From Andrena cerasifolii (Eukaryota; Arthropoda; Insecta; Hymenoptera; Andrenidae): DNA of 64,000 nt. Within the stretch, counting starts at the first letter, position 1, and every line of letters begins with the position of its first letter. The notes beneath the pieces were generated by a model. It was not told the origin of the DNA, did no database searches, and saw only the letters and a list, made by a program, of their open reading frames with translations. The DNA lies in assembly GCF_050908995.1 (NCBI RefSeq), contig NC_135120.1, forward strand, positions 23,697,433-23,761,432, read 5' to 3'. Position numbers and translations under genes: made by a program. Positions 23,174 through 35,765 of this stretch are shown here, one piece after another.

Positions 23174-24792
23174 TCTTACTAGTTACAATTCTACTTTCCC
23201 CACGAGGTCCAGAATTGGCATTTTCCAGCTTTACCTTTCAGCCACATTCTCCTCAGGCACACTGCGTCTGCTACGAAAGCAAAATTCATATCTCAGCCTC
23301 ACTGTTACCTCGATATCTGAAAATACAGCAAAACCGAAACGAAGAGCTGAACCCCGAGAAATGCATCTGTACCAATAACCCTTCAACTTGCTCGAAACGT
23401 CAAAACTTGCGCGTCTATTATCAAAGCTTGCCATCCACCCATCTGCGAATACCTTCCGCGCCAAGTTTCGTTGACGTAGCCAGCCGCGCCCGCAGTTTCC
23501 AGCGAGCCCTCCATTCTCATCAATCTGCCGCAACATCGCGGCTGCTGAAATTTGCCTGCCTGCATACATTTTCTAAAAAAGTCACGTCTATTTTTACGCG
23601 GCTGGCCTGAAAATGTTAATTAAGCTGACCTTGGCAGGCATTTCGCGACAGAGTCACGCCACCGCGACATTTAGGGTGTTGTGGCGGTGCCCTGGAATGC
23701 GATATTTACCGCGCATTATCCTCCCCCGCTGCTCCTTATGCACCGTCGTCGGCAGGCGGTGCTTCGTTCCGATCGAAATCGTTGCGAAAAAGGAAACAAG
23801 AGAGAGGAAATGTCTTCCCCGTCCGTTTCAACGGAGCGGAAAGGAAGCGAGCAGCGAGATGTCTCTTCTCGATGCCAGCAATGAATGGTAGTCCATTAAG
23901 GGTACGAGCTCCTCGTGCTTTATTGAGAGTAAGATTGGAAACTAAGATTGGAAGCGGTACAAAAACTCTTGTATCAATGAAACTGACGGCGCAGCGTCAA
24001 TTATGGCGAATAATCAGACCATTCACCGGCAGACCTCCTTTCGCCCAGGCTCCGTTGAAACGAAGTAATAATATTGCCGCGGCGGAGGACGTTCACAGAT
24101 CGTACGGATATTACGCGATATTGATCCGCCGTTTGATGCATCGGAGCAGCCCTGAAAATTCGGATTCTAATGAAACTTCGTGCGAATGTAGAGCGTACCG
24201 GAGTATGCAAGTACTTAAGAATTTCTTTTCTAGGCAAACTCACTCTGAAGGGGTGAAATCAGCCCTTAAAGTTCTCGCGTGTTATCGCTTTCTTAATATG
24301 ACTTACTATTCTTTTGTAAGTGTGGTAAAGCATAAAAAACTGAAGAATTTTTATATTTAAAGGTTTTTTGCATCTCGTGCCGTTACAAAGTTATATTAAA
24401 CAATCGAAAAACGCGATGTCTTTAATATCTTTGCATTTTTACACCCCTTCGGAGTGAATTTACCGCAGAAAAAAATGCTTCTTGCATATTTCAGTGTGAT
24501 CTACATTCGCACGAGGTTTCATTAAAATCTGAATTTTCGGGTTTGTGAATATTTCCTTGTTAGTTACACACATCAGGGCTTGGCGCGACCCTAGCATTTT
24601 CATCGACAGTTGGTGTGGATGTTTCTTTTCTCGCGGCCGACATGATAATGTTTGCGCAGGCGGGCACGACGGGGTTAATTAATTGTAAAATAATGATGCT
24701 CGCTTGGCGCGCGATGAATATAGGTAGTGGGGCGGATGTTGAATTGGATTTAATCCGGGACAGGCTGATTAACAAAGGTTTGTCTGGCGATA
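23174..24792. other. Moderately GC-rich intergenic DNA, no supported gene
   Basis: The region contains open frames of 174 codons (23086-23610) and 192 codons (23782-24360). Their translations lack domains, signal peptides or conserved blocks, so I do not call them. Confidence 0.35.
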
Positions 24793-24872
24793 CAGTGGAA
24801 CGTCTGTTATCTGAAATAATAGGGAGATGCCAGTGTTCGGATAGTAGGGAGTTTCGGATAGCGGAACACTCG
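24793..24872 (+). mobile_element. pogo/Tigger-like terminus
   Basis: TA followed by CAGTGGAACGTCTGTTATCT and then TCGGATAGTAGGGAGTTTCGG resembles pogo-type ends, which read CAGT...GGTTATCCGA and carry repeated 'TCGGATAAT' words. I found no right end, so this is a fragment or a diverged copy. Confidence 0.45.
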
Positions 24873-25229
24873 CCTTTCTGTCGGCCAGCATTGTAGGCTT
24901 TACGCGAAATGACGCAAGCACGAGGAACAGGAATGAAATTTTTTTTTTTTTGAATTTGCGGGGTTCTTGCCTTTCTGCTTGATGAGTTGTGCAAGGCTTT
25001 AAGATGTTCAACCTTGTGGGGTAACATTCCTCTTGCGCTTCAAATAGTCAAATGATGTTATTACATTTTACTGTTAGAAATTTCCAGTAAAAGGGACATT
25101 CACCATTGCAATTATTTCATTCAATTCTACTCTACAAAATTTATAATCATTCGATTATTTGGCGCACCTACTTTTTACAAATTCAGATCACTAAAATATA
25201 AACTTTTTAACGCAGAATAATTAATGAGA

Positions 25230-25359
25230 ATTAAAATGTATTATTGGTATAATTTTTAAAAATTAATTAAAAAATTTATTATTGGTATAATTATATATTT
25301 ATACCAATAATAATTTTTTAAATTAATTTTTAAAAATTATACCAATAATACATTTTAAT
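25230..25359. repeat. Near-perfect 130-bp AT palindrome
   Basis: ATTAAAATGTATTATTGG at the left end is matched by CCAATAATACATTTTAAT at the right end, and the ~65-bp arms pair throughout with only a few mismatches. Each arm also contains two copies of TTATTGGTATAA, so it is repetitive internally. It could be a tiny foldback element or a cruciform-prone site. Confidence 0.9.
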
Positions 25360-27783
25360 TAAAAAAATTCTTTAAATACATCCAATTATACATTATTAAT
25401 TTCACATAAAATTGTTACGACCAGAGTTAGTTTCAACAGTCACAGAAGAATGTTTCAGGTGGGGGGGGGGGTACGTTCTGTAAGGACATGCTCTGTTGAG
25501 ATAACAGAGGGTTTGTGCATTAAAGTTCGTATAATAGACGGTCCACAGTATTTCGAAACGCAACCATCGCGTAAAAATGCAGCAGACGCGCTCCGCTAAT
25601 TCCTCAACAGCAATGACATCACGTTTTCCAAAAGTTTCAAAACCGAGCGCCCACGTTCGCCACTGCGATACGAATACACGCGTATATTCCACTCCAGATG
25701 ACGCGAAAAAAAGGTTTTCCCTTTAGTTATTTTTTGTACTTCTCCCCCTTTGTAGCCCCGCGTCGGTGTGGAATTTTTAGGATAAAATTATGCCTCCCCC
25801 CCCCACCACCACGTGATCTATGTCATCCCCAATTGAAAGGACGAAACAGAAATACGGCAACAAAACACGGACCTATACGCGCACGTACACAACAGGGGCA
25901 AGAGATTTGCGTATAAAAAGGCTGTCTGCGGAAAATCCGCGTTTAGAATCCTTTTTTTTTTTCGTTCGGCTATGCCTCGGTACGAATCTCAGACAGAATG
26001 GCGCACGGACACAGCGGTAGCTAATGAACATCCGCGATGCCAGCTCTCCCGATGCTACTGCTTACAATATTGCGATCCATTTCATTTGAGAGTCACAAAA
26101 GCCGAGACAAGCTGGCGTGTTTGACAATGAGTCGTACCGGAAAGATATCACGGGCAATTACCCGATACCTTATCCATCCAGGAGGTTGGGAGATATATAT
26201 TGCCTCTTCGTAGGCAACGCGAGGAGCATTGCATTTTAATTTTCCAATCGGTTCACCTGTCTCGTTGCACACGTGCGTAAGAAGCTTTAAAACAGACAAA
26301 TTATTCAGGAACTCTTTTGAAAAGAGGTAGATATAGGTCGAAATCATACCAAATTTTTTTCTAGCGAATGGTACCTGTTTATGTATATTCATTAATTAGG
26401 CTGACCCAAGTTTCGAGTGAAAAATAATAACAGACAACTGAACCCAAGCCAAAAACATGGATGGATTTTAAAAATATATTAAAAGTCAAGGCTTCTGACG
26501 TTTTTCGATTTTTCTTACAAGCCTGTCACCATTTGGAGAATAGACGTGAAATTTTCTTTGAAGAAATTGTGCTTATTTGTAATTGTCAAAAAATCGAGAT
26601 TTAAATTTGAAAGAATGGGAACGTGCTGGACCTTTACGTTTAATCTATTTTTATAATCCGCCCAATTTTTGTTTCGAAAAAACTTCATTAGTCGTTGTTA
26701 TTTTTCAATCAAAATTTGGGGGAATCTAATTAATAAATATATATATAAATAATTAATAAATCTTAGTGGAAAAAAATTGGGTATGATTTACACCTGTACG
26801 TTTTTCGAAAAAAAATCCTGAATTTGTCTTTTTTCTTGGGCCTCTGAGTAGATGTAATCCTTTACGATGTAATGGACATTAATGTTGTTGAAACATGAGC
26901 AAGGTTTCGCCATATATTACCATGTTGTGTCGTGGAAGTGTCAGTGAAGTTTTTTTTAAATCAAAATTGATTGAACAGTTTGTAAGTGGTGGGAAAGTGT
27001 GAGAAACGTAACAGGATCATTCTTTGTCACTTTGTTAATATGGAATTTGATGTTAGAGAAAATAGTGATAATAGGGGTTCTTGTTATTACATGCTTATAT
27101 TCTTATTCTCTTTCCTCTTTTTCTAAAGGTAACTGTATATTTTTGCTTTCTTTCAAATGGAATATTAGTATTTGTTGCTTGAATATTAGGTTTTTTTGTT
27201 ATTTCACTAGTGCTAATGTTTTCGACCTGGAACGCAGGTATTAAAACATGCATTGCAAAATCTATTCCAAGTTTTTATGTACTTACTGCATGTCGTTCGT
27301 TCAGGTTGTAATTAAATGACACTTCTATTATACAAAATGACAAATTTGCTGGAAACAAAACAGGGGGTCATTTAAAGAGGATCCTACCTCGTAATGGTGA
27401 AAATAATTTTCTTCTGCATTAATATCGACGAAAAATTGAAGTTTAAAGGTTTGATGGACGTGGAGAAATAAGTTTATCGACACGTTTATAACGCGATTCT
27501 AAAAAGACTAGTACCTACTACAAAGAAATCTTAAATATTGAAACTTATCAAACAAAAAACTCGGTGTATTTATTCACTATTATTATTAAACGAAACACTT
27601 TTCTCCAGCATTGCAATAGTTTTTTACGTTTACATAACAGTTCGAAATGACTATAACAATGCATAGACTGTCATGTTAATTAAAGACAATTTTACTTATT
27701 ATAAGAAATGTATTATTTCCTTTTACTTAAAATTACATTTATATTGCATTTTCAGTGCAATGTACTTTTAAGACCTTTGCAGA
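25360..27783. other. AT-rich intergenic DNA, no gene seen
   Basis: It contains a G-run at about 25460-25471 and a C-run near 25797-25804. The open frames (25402-25692 minus, 26093-26392 minus, 26999-27244 plus) are short and of AT-rich composition with no domains. Confidence 0.4.
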
Positions 27784-27785
27784 TA

Positions 27786-28391
27786 CAGTCTTCCCCGGAT
27801 TATCGAGAAATATTTGGGACCGGGGAATTCTCTATAAACCGGGCAGTGGAAGTAGTTAGCAGCTAATAAACTGACCCTTGTCCGGACCCTCGCCTGAACT
27901 GTCTGACAAGCACTGATCGACGTAAACCGAGAGTGAGTGAAATAGCGCACCAGCGGAAGACCCTCGGTCGACGTGGAATTGAGTGGTTCAGTACTTATTG
28001 AATATGCAACTTTTTATATTACTGATTACACCTTGATGAGAGTATTACCGACGGATTGGTGAGTTCATGTCGATGCAAATGAGTCCAAATATGAAGCAAT
28101 TCGGTCTATTTTTTATTATGAAAACACGATTAGAGTTCCAGTTCCCCGGTTTAAGGGGAAAAGCGCGCTTCTCGCGATTAACTCACAACATTTCTCCTGC
28201 AATTATTATCAAAGTAATTTGCCAATCCTCGTAATATCAAATAGGTAGTAAACATCCAGGCAATTTCTCCTGAAGGCTGCATTTAAGCAATCTTCAGCAG
28301 CGATCGCAGCGAGAAAGCAAAACTGTGGGGTGGGTAGGTCTTTCCCAATAATCCGGGGGAAAAAAGCATTTCAATAATCCGAGGAAGACTG
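27786..28391. mobile_element. pogo-like TA-flanked non-autonomous element
   Basis: The ends are CAGTCTTCCCCGGATTATCG on the left and, inverted on the right, CAGTCTTCCTCGGATTATTG, with TA on both sides (27784-27785, 28392-28393). CAGT plus 'GGATTAT' is typical of the pogo/Tigger branch of Tc1/mariner. A second ATAATCCGGGGG word near 28348 may be an internal binding repeat. The 606-bp interior has no intact transposase. Confidence 0.8.
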
Positions 28392-28610
28392 TACGTGCAT
28401 GAATTTCCAGCAGGTGTTATATAGGCACATAGAAGAGTAAGGATAAAAATACAAAGTTTGTGAAAGGTGGTTCGCTGTTGACGATAACATATCGAGTCAT
28501 AATCCACCCCCCCCCTCGTGGAACTTTGCTTTAGCACTATAAGTTATTGTCATTAATTCCACGCTGCAAACTTGCAACGCCCATGCGGGAAAGCTGCTCG
28601 AGCTAAAAAT

Positions 28611-29165
28611 CTTGATATCGACTACTTGAGCTCCGAGTCAAGTATCTCGGACGTACGCCAGGAAAAATGTTGAATGAACCCTCCTCAGGCAGCTTTCTCT
28701 TAGCAGCACAGATTAATGCCGCCGATGGTAGGGCAAATCTGTGTAATTTACATGGAAGAATAATTCATACTAGAAAAGAACGTACATGGCTGGACATATC
28801 TTGATATCGACTACTGGAGTTCTGATTTAAAGATCTCGAACGTGTTTCGGAAAAATTGAATTAACCCTCCCGGGGCTGTTTTGTGTTAGCATTATTGATA
28901 TTGGTTGCAGTGCAGATCTATGTGTTTCGAATGAAAAAATAATTTACACTAGGAAAGGAACGCGGTTGAACATATATTGATATCGACTACTGGAGGCTTG
29001 ATTTAAGTCTTCCGAGGTGTTTATCAGGTGAAAAATTGGGTCGCAGTTCACTATTGAAATGCGGATGTGTGTCATTTATAGGAGAAACTAATAATTAAAG
29101 AGGAAGTATAATTAACAGAGACGGAACGTGGCTGATCGTATCGTGATATCGACTACTGGAGCCTT
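28611..29165. repeat. Degenerate tandem repeat, ~165-190 bp unit, about 3.1 copies
   Basis: TTGATATCGACTACT(G)GAG recurs at about 28612, 28801, 28977 and (as GTGATATCGAC) 29143, so spacing is 189, 176 and 166 bp. Each repeat is preceded by a related GGAAC..GG(C)TG(A)ACATAT word, and the units share a GAATAATT/AAATAATTYA-type middle. Units have diverged and shortened from left to right. No coding function is seen. Confidence 0.8.
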
Positions 29166-29903
29166 CACTACGTGTGTGCTATTTCACTCGCGATTCAGTT
29201 TACTTTTGATTCAATCCTTTTTTGCTCCTGCAACAATACGGCGAACCATGCAAATTTATGCAAACATGTTAAATCGATGGATGTCAACATTGAGCCAAAC
29301 ACATTTCATCGGACGGTAGTTTTCCGATTACATGAAGATCTCGATTTCACGAGCCCCTTAAAATCAATTCGGCCCCGGGGAATTTTTATTTCAATATCAA
29401 TTCTTTTCGTAACTATTCCAAACAAACAGCCCATGTATATCGCGCCGATTTCAGCGAGCAGCTTAACGTTTCACCTAAAATACCTTGGCATATGCAACGA
29501 ATTTGAGTAGGATATGTATACATCTTAGAAATGAACGCGTATTTTAATGGAAACATTATCCAGACAATATCTTAACTAGGAAAAATGTACTGAGAAAATT
29601 TTATAATAGAAACTGAAGGACTGCTTCCATTTTTGGAAGATACAAAATTGTCGTCTATAGTGTAGCAACTTTAAAAAATATTGAATGGGCATCATAGCAA
29701 TTTATCATTTGCCAACGTTTACATAATTCTTGGAAGAACATTTGCAACACTTTAGTAATTATATAACTGCATATACCCGCAAGAAATTGCTACATTTCTC
29801 TGGTAACAAAATTTGTGCGAAGAAGATAAAACAGCTGCTGAGATTCCTTAAAAGTCACAATCTTCTTCAGGAGTTACGAATATTGATACTATAGATTGAG
29901 TCG
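29166..29903. other. Intergenic DNA, no gene seen
   Basis: AT-rich sequence between the tandem repeat and a small MITE. The 112-codon frame at 29172-29510 has no recognisable feature. Confidence 0.4.
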
Positions 29904-29907
29904 TTAA

Positions 29908-30047
29908 CCTTTAGAGGGCCGTGATTTTTTCATTGAAATTGTAAATTTTATTTGCTTAAAATTTATGCATATATACCACCAAAATGTCCGGCAAAGTATC
30001 CAAATTCTTAGGTGGCCACTATAGTGGCCAGCCCAGCCCTCTAAAGG
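29908..30047. mobile_element. 140-bp TTAA-flanked MITE, CCTTTAGAGGGC ends
   Basis: The element is CCTTTAGAGGGC ... GCCCTCTAAAGG between TTAA (29904-29907) and TTAA (30048-30051). The 12-bp terminal repeats are perfect. A perfect internal palindrome, GGCCACTATAGTGGCC, lies near the right end (30014-30029). Size, ends and target site are those of a piggyBac-type non-autonomous element. Confidence 0.88.
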
Positions 30048-30732
30048 TTAATATCCCAACTTAGAGGTTGACGTGACTTAAAATAACTAAATTAAAACAA
30101 AAAAAATAAAATTCTGCATAAAGTACACGTAAATTCATAAAATAGTAGATCTGTTTGAAAAAGAGAGTTTGCCTTATTTTAATATCGCTGAGAACATCGA
30201 GAGATTGAAAAGCAGGCCATAAACAATTTTCCTGTCGAAAAGCCAGAGAGATGAAATCTATACGCGTGCTTCGCGAGGTTTTGCCAATGTCAAAATAGTG
30301 TGTGCAACGACGACTATACATCGTGGAAGCAGGTCTCTGCGAGACTCCGTACGCACGAGTCAACTTCCAAGCGAACACATCGGAGGCAGCATTTAAACGG
30401 CAATAGAAAGCATTTAGCCAAAGTAATTACGTAAATCCCGTGTATATCGACCAGTTTGCAATAGAAACTACGTTAATTGCTCGACGTCTCTTTTCGTGCT
30501 TTCCTTCGATCGACTCTCGGTTCAAGTAGTAAATTCGATGAATTTAATTAGCACGCTGTCGTGTCTCGTTTGATGTTCAGGCAACAACTTTGCTTAGCTG
30601 GGTTAGTCGTACATAATACAATAATACGCTTTCTGTATCGAAGAAATAGCGTCGTCAAAGATCACTGCGAACGTACCGGGTGCATCAGAAGTATAGGCAA
30701 AATCTTAGCGGGGTAGTGGAACGAAATACAAA

Positions 30733-30885
30733 TCTTTTTAATGCAAATTCAATAAAATTCATTAGGTGATTATAAAAATCGATTTAAAGAATAAAACTCA
30801 GTTTTCTTTTCTTCTTACAATACCCCTTCTTTGAGGGGTGCCAGGGCCCCTTGGCCGCCCCCTCCCCCCTTTGGGTGCGCCGCTG
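30733..30885 (+). mobile_element. Dispersed repeat copy 2, hAT-like family
   Basis: The core TTAGGTGATTATAAAAATCG followed by TTTAAAGAATAAAAC matches the copies at 9622 and 40934. The copy ends at TGGGTGCGCCGCTG after a CCCC-rich spacer. The left end is not clear. Confidence 0.6.
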
Positions 30886-32917
30886 CGTGAACGTGTATGT
30901 TTAAAAATTCCCGGATTTTCTTGCACTGGTTTGACAACCATTTTGAGTGAGTTGTATAAATTTTTCTAGATTAATAAATGGGAATCGAGTAAGTTAAACT
31001 TTCTAAATGACTCTAAAGGGAACTTTGACGAATTCAGACTCAGATATCGAGACGGCCATTGTACGGTATACATAGTACGTAATGACCTTAGCTTTTTTTT
31101 AAAACTATTAGTTGGCAAATCTACGTTCATTTAGACATTTCTGTTTGGTTTTCTGAGTTCCATTAACCAGCGAAATTTTTACCTACAGTTTCAGCACACC
31201 CTGTATATACTCTGCTTTTCCGCAAACTTCTGACAATTTAAATGCTCAGAAAATAGTATTTCCTCTAAACTCGTTCCTGATAAATGGCGTAACGGCAGTT
31301 GTTGGTCGAGTTATAATTAACTGTTCAACTGGTTACAGCGAGCCACAAAATTTCTGGTACGGGCAGAAAGTTAATAAAAAAATTTGAAAAAAAAAATGGT
31401 TAATGGAAATAATTTTAAAGTACTTTATTTTAGGATGCATAGTTTCGATAGTTTATTAACAGACTAGTATGGCAAACCAGTAATGTTCTGTATAGAATCA
31501 AACTGAAAACGGAGTGTAACAAGTTCTGGTTACATCTCATAAAATAATTAGAGAGTACAAAGTATTGATGATACTATAAGTGTCCTCGTAATATGTAAAA
31601 TGTTAATTGCAGACACTTTTAATATTTTTCAAAATGTAACTAAATAATTTCGAATATCGGGCTTTAAACTCTTTAAGCAGTGGAGGCTAAAATGTTTTGT
31701 CAAAAGTAATATTAGCTGCACTGTGTTTGCCAAACACTGTTTGCGCGTGATTAACAAAAATCTTGAAAAAAAGTGGAAGTTAATACTTATTGTCGAAAAT
31801 AAGTTCACCACATTATTTCTGATGCCAGTAACACTATCCATAAGTTTGCAAATCTAAGGGTTTATTTATTGCAAGCATTCTAAAGAGAAATGGTTTAAAA
31901 TGCTATAACTTTGTGGAAAGGTTGTAAGTCATACAAAGAAATTTGGCAAATGATAAAAGAGAAACATTAGAATAGAAGTACCAGATAAAAGCAGAAGATA
32001 ATCCTAGTAGTTGATATTACCCAGTGATTATATTCATTTATTTGAGCTTTTTGATGACCTTACTCTGAAGTTTGATTCGTAGCTTAACACATTTATAGTA
32101 CACCTTGGAACATTCCATTTAAAACTTTATTTAAAAAAAAAAAACATTTTGCGCCCCCTGCCAACCTTACGCCCTAGGCAGCTGCCTATTTACTTAGTTT
32201 TGCCTATAGAGACAAGCCGGGCGTGATTACATGCACAGTTTTTCGAGCATTCTGAAAGCTGACATTAAAGACGTTCACAACAACACTGCGAGTCGTATAA
32301 TCTAACGGAACGGCTCACCCTGGCCGATGATGAAGTAACTGGCGTTAAACCGTAGGCACTTCGGTGCTTTATAAAATTCTCGATGGCAGGGACACGAAGT
32401 TGCCATTTAATGGCCGTTTCGTCGCCGTCGCCCAAAGTGTCTCCCTCCTGTGCCATACGACCGAACCGAAGCTAAACCGGAGGAGACGGTTCACACGATT
32501 TAATGCTTTCGAAGCTATCGAGAAGCAAACACAACCCTCCTAAAGTTCAACAGTTCGCGAACTTCCTCACCGCCGTTTCCTCCCTTCCTCCCCCTCCCCT
32601 CCTCTCGCTCCTCTCCTCTTCTTTTATTAAAGAACTTAATACTCAGACTTTTATTGCTCCCTTAGGAGGGATAAGTAATAGTCCTACCATCGCCCGCCGC
32701 GTGGCTTGATCTTCGTTACCGGCGCTTTCTGGGAAAGAAACTTCTTCCTTCTGCGCCCATGCTACCTTTCATATTGTGGCGTTTACTCTCAGACTTACGT
32801 TAGTTCATGCACACGTACAAGCAACGTCTTACGACGCACAGAAAGGGAAGAAGGAGGAGACAATGGTTCCTCGTTTCAGCTGTATATCTCTTAGTGACGA
32901 GCATTTCACACACACAC

Positions 32918-32950
<33 letters not shown>

Positions 32951-33579
32951 CTTGAAACGCTGCCAAAACGATTACAGAGGGGGAAGGGGCTACAAACAAT
33001 CGCTACAGGGACTAGGGGATGTTCCGTTGCTCCCTGCGCCTCTTTTTGGTCCCTTTCCACCTCCTTCTTTCTCTTCTCCTTCTTTCTTTTTTAATTAAAG
33101 AACATTGTCCGTTGAGAAGGGATCCCGTTGTCTTGCGATCGCGAGGCACGTACCGATTATCCGGCATCTACACGGCCGTCCTGGAATTTACAGGCGGTCG
33201 AGAACCACGGGACACCGACCGTTCCCATCGTTCAGATTACGATTAACGCATTGCCAACCGCTCGGGGGAAATCCCCCTGCTGCACGCTGCGTCGCTGAAC
33301 GACCGGGAGGGGAGATCCCCTCTTTCTTTTTACGCCACGCTGCATTGTGCTCAACGCAAACGCTACGAGAGCGATTGGAATAACTTTAAGTGGACATACC
33401 TCGAAATCGAAATAACGTTCGCGTGAGAGCAGTTTTATGAAGTTTACATGGAAGAAATATTAGGTAAACGATTGCAACTCTCTTCAATTTTTCTGAAAAT
33501 AATTACTCAATTTGTTAACTGAATCATTTTGACGATCCGAGACACCCGATCGTTATTTGAAATATTAATTAACTCGTAC
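30886..33579. other. Intergenic DNA with a hAT-like end and microsatellites, no gene seen
   Basis: TACGCCCTAGGCAGCTGCCT (32168-32187) and TTTTGCCTATAGAGACAAGC (32198-32217) resemble the right end of the 49998-50366 element (GCCCTATGCCGCAGCCTACT), so this is probably a related fragment. (CA)n next to (TA)n lies at about 32909-32950. ACACCCTGTATA at 31198 is an isolated CAGGGTGT-type end. Sequence at 32260-33400 is somewhat GC-rich but has no supportable frame. Confidence 0.45.
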
Positions 33580-33583
33580 TTAA

Positions 33584-34481
33584 GGGGCTACATAATCTTG
33601 ACAGGTCGGAAAAATGTCATTTTTAATATTCTTCTTTTCGTATAAAGAAACGTGATATTTAAAAATCAAGATATACACCTTGTGGCGTAAACCCAAAAAC
33701 TTTGTCTTGAGATTACGGCTAATGAAGTTATTAACGTTCGAAAGTCGTTGCTTTAATTTATATTTTTAGGTATATAGGTATGATTTTTAGAAAAATATAA
33801 TTGTTAAGATGTGTACTATTAGTATATAATTGTAAATGTATGAATATTGGAGAATTGGTATTGTATGAGGTAAATCAACAAAATGCTCAGTGCAAAATCA
33901 CGTTTTTGTGCAGCTATTTTGTAGATGTTTTTGGAAGGTTGCTCAGGCCACTATAGAATTAAAATATTGTTGTATAAGAGGTGATTAAGGCTGAAATATC
34001 AATCCACCTAAAATTGTGGGTTACGCTACTATTGCGCTGATAGCCTCAATTAAACTATATTCCCTGCAAAACAAAATTTGAAATCTTAAGAAATGGTGCC
34101 ATAACAGCATTTGTTTCGTGGTACCAAAAATATCTCGGTGATTACTGGACCGATTTGAATACAATTTTGCACGAATATTTTTAAGACTATAATCTAGTAC
34201 TTCTCGGCGGCAATTTCTCAAAAAAAATATTTTTTGAGAAATGGCAGCTACTCAAAGTCAAGCGTGTGATTTTCGACTTAACTTTTCAGCTTCTTTTGTT
34301 AATAAAAAACAAGACAACTGATCGAACAATCGTCTTAAGATATCAAATTTCTTTTTGAAGAGAATATAGCTTAATTTACACACAACAAGGTGTATATCTT
34401 GATTTTTAAATATCACGTCTCTTTATATGTGAAAAAATCATAAAAATGACCCTATTTTCCTTATCAAGGGTATGTAACCCC
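33584..34481. mobile_element. TTAA-flanked element, GGGGYTACAT ends, ~105-bp inverted repeats
   Basis: It begins GGGGCTACATAATCTTGA and ends (inverted) GGGGTTACATACCCTTGA, between TTAA at 33580-33583 and 34482-34485. The arms pair for about 105 bp and include an exactly shared CGTGATATTTAAAAATCAAG (33651 onward and its complement near 34400). The 898-bp interior has no transposase. Its target site and GGGG start resemble those of 18587-19258, but the ends differ in sequence. Confidence 0.87.
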
Positions 34482-34485
34482 TTAA

Positions 34486-35624
34486 ACTACTAAACGCGAC
34501 ATGCGGTGTACTACTACTACTGTATCTTCTATGTGAAGATAGAAAAAGGTACGGGGAAACATGGTGCTGAATATTTTATCAATAAAATGCTCTGATACAC
34601 CTGCAAAATGTAACCGGACTGTTTTTTAAATGGAGCTGTATATTTTTCTACATGAATTAATCCGTTCCTGCCATTCGGCGTGTCAAAGTATTGGGTTGTA
34701 TGTATTAAAAAATGAATACTTGACGGGACACTTCATGTTCTAGGTCAAACATTTTGCATCTGGCTATTTTTTCCGCTCTCTCTCTCTGAACAGAGACGCA
34801 AGACGTAAAAGTAGAAGACGTGCTTGAGATTATTCGCAGCTGATTCTGCTCCGTTTAAAAGTTGCGTCGGGCCTAAATGAAGTGCAGGTCGCGGATGTTT
34901 TAGTCCTTATATGTATATGCAAAGTAGCTTTTCATGATTCGTATAATTGGACAAAAACTGTATTTATTCGAATAGAGATGCATAAAAATGTCTGAGAAGC
35001 GTTCCAACGTCTCCCCCGCATTTAAAGAATTTGGGTCGACTATTCACCGGATTTCGTAGAGGAGGGTAATGGTGGGGAAAGTGTGGACCGTCGTGGATAT
35101 TTCAACGTGTCACTGCATAAATATAATTATTTCCAGTGTCACCGCACCGTCAAAAGTTACTAACACGCGAAAACCTATTAATATATCTCTATTACTTAAA
35201 ATTTCAATGCAAGCACATTTACAAAAATATTCTCCCACGCGGACCTCAGAAAAAAGCGCATAAAGTATCAGATTTAACGTTCGCTGCACGATTAATTTCC
35301 AAATTTCACTCGATTAGTCAACAGTCGAACATTGTTGGGTAATCGGGATGTTTTAAGTTAGAGCATGCGATTTCAAACGGATCACAAAAGCTGTAGCAAT
35401 GTCCGACGCGACGTCAGGCGATAACTCGTTCGGTCGGCAAAGTGTTAATACATTCCGCACCGCATTTACCACTTACGAAACTTGCTTAACAGCGAGCAAT
35501 AGTCTCGTGTTTTGGTTTAACACTTACACTTTGGAAAAATTGCTGCAACTGCGAATCTACTCCATTTTAATTGAAGCCGTATAACACGTAAATCTCAGAT
35601 TTCGTTAAATGTGAATATTTGTTT
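34486..35624. other. AT-rich intergenic DNA, no gene seen
   Basis: No repeats with ends, no conserved frames and no RNA gene were recognised here. Confidence 0.4.
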
Positions 35625-35702
35625 TATTAGGTCGGTGCAAAAGTTCGTTCGCTTTATTGAACTAAAGTTTTCATTAATAATAAAAATATACCACATGGTT
35701 TG

Positions 35703-35759
35703 TTAATCAATGTATTTTCCTTGGACGTGTATGAATTTGTGCCATTCTTCTGGCACAAG
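35703..35759 (-). pseudogene. Mariner transposase C-terminal remnant
   Basis: The minus strand reads LVPEEWHKFIHVQGKYID and then stop. Mariner transposases commonly end in an LP-x-RW...GxYx motif, and the pattern EEWHKFI..QGKYI fits. It begins directly after the nested hAT fragment in transposase orientation, so the frame is cut there. Confidence 0.75.
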
Positions 35760-35765
35760 TATAAG

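Noticed and set aside
23086..24360. Two + strand frames of 174 and 192 codons
   Set aside because: No domain, signal peptide or splice context. The first overlaps the end of a MITE-like repeat.
24615..24896. 93-codon frame considered as a small protein
   Set aside because: It starts with GTG, runs into a pogo-like transposon end at 24793 and has no known motif.
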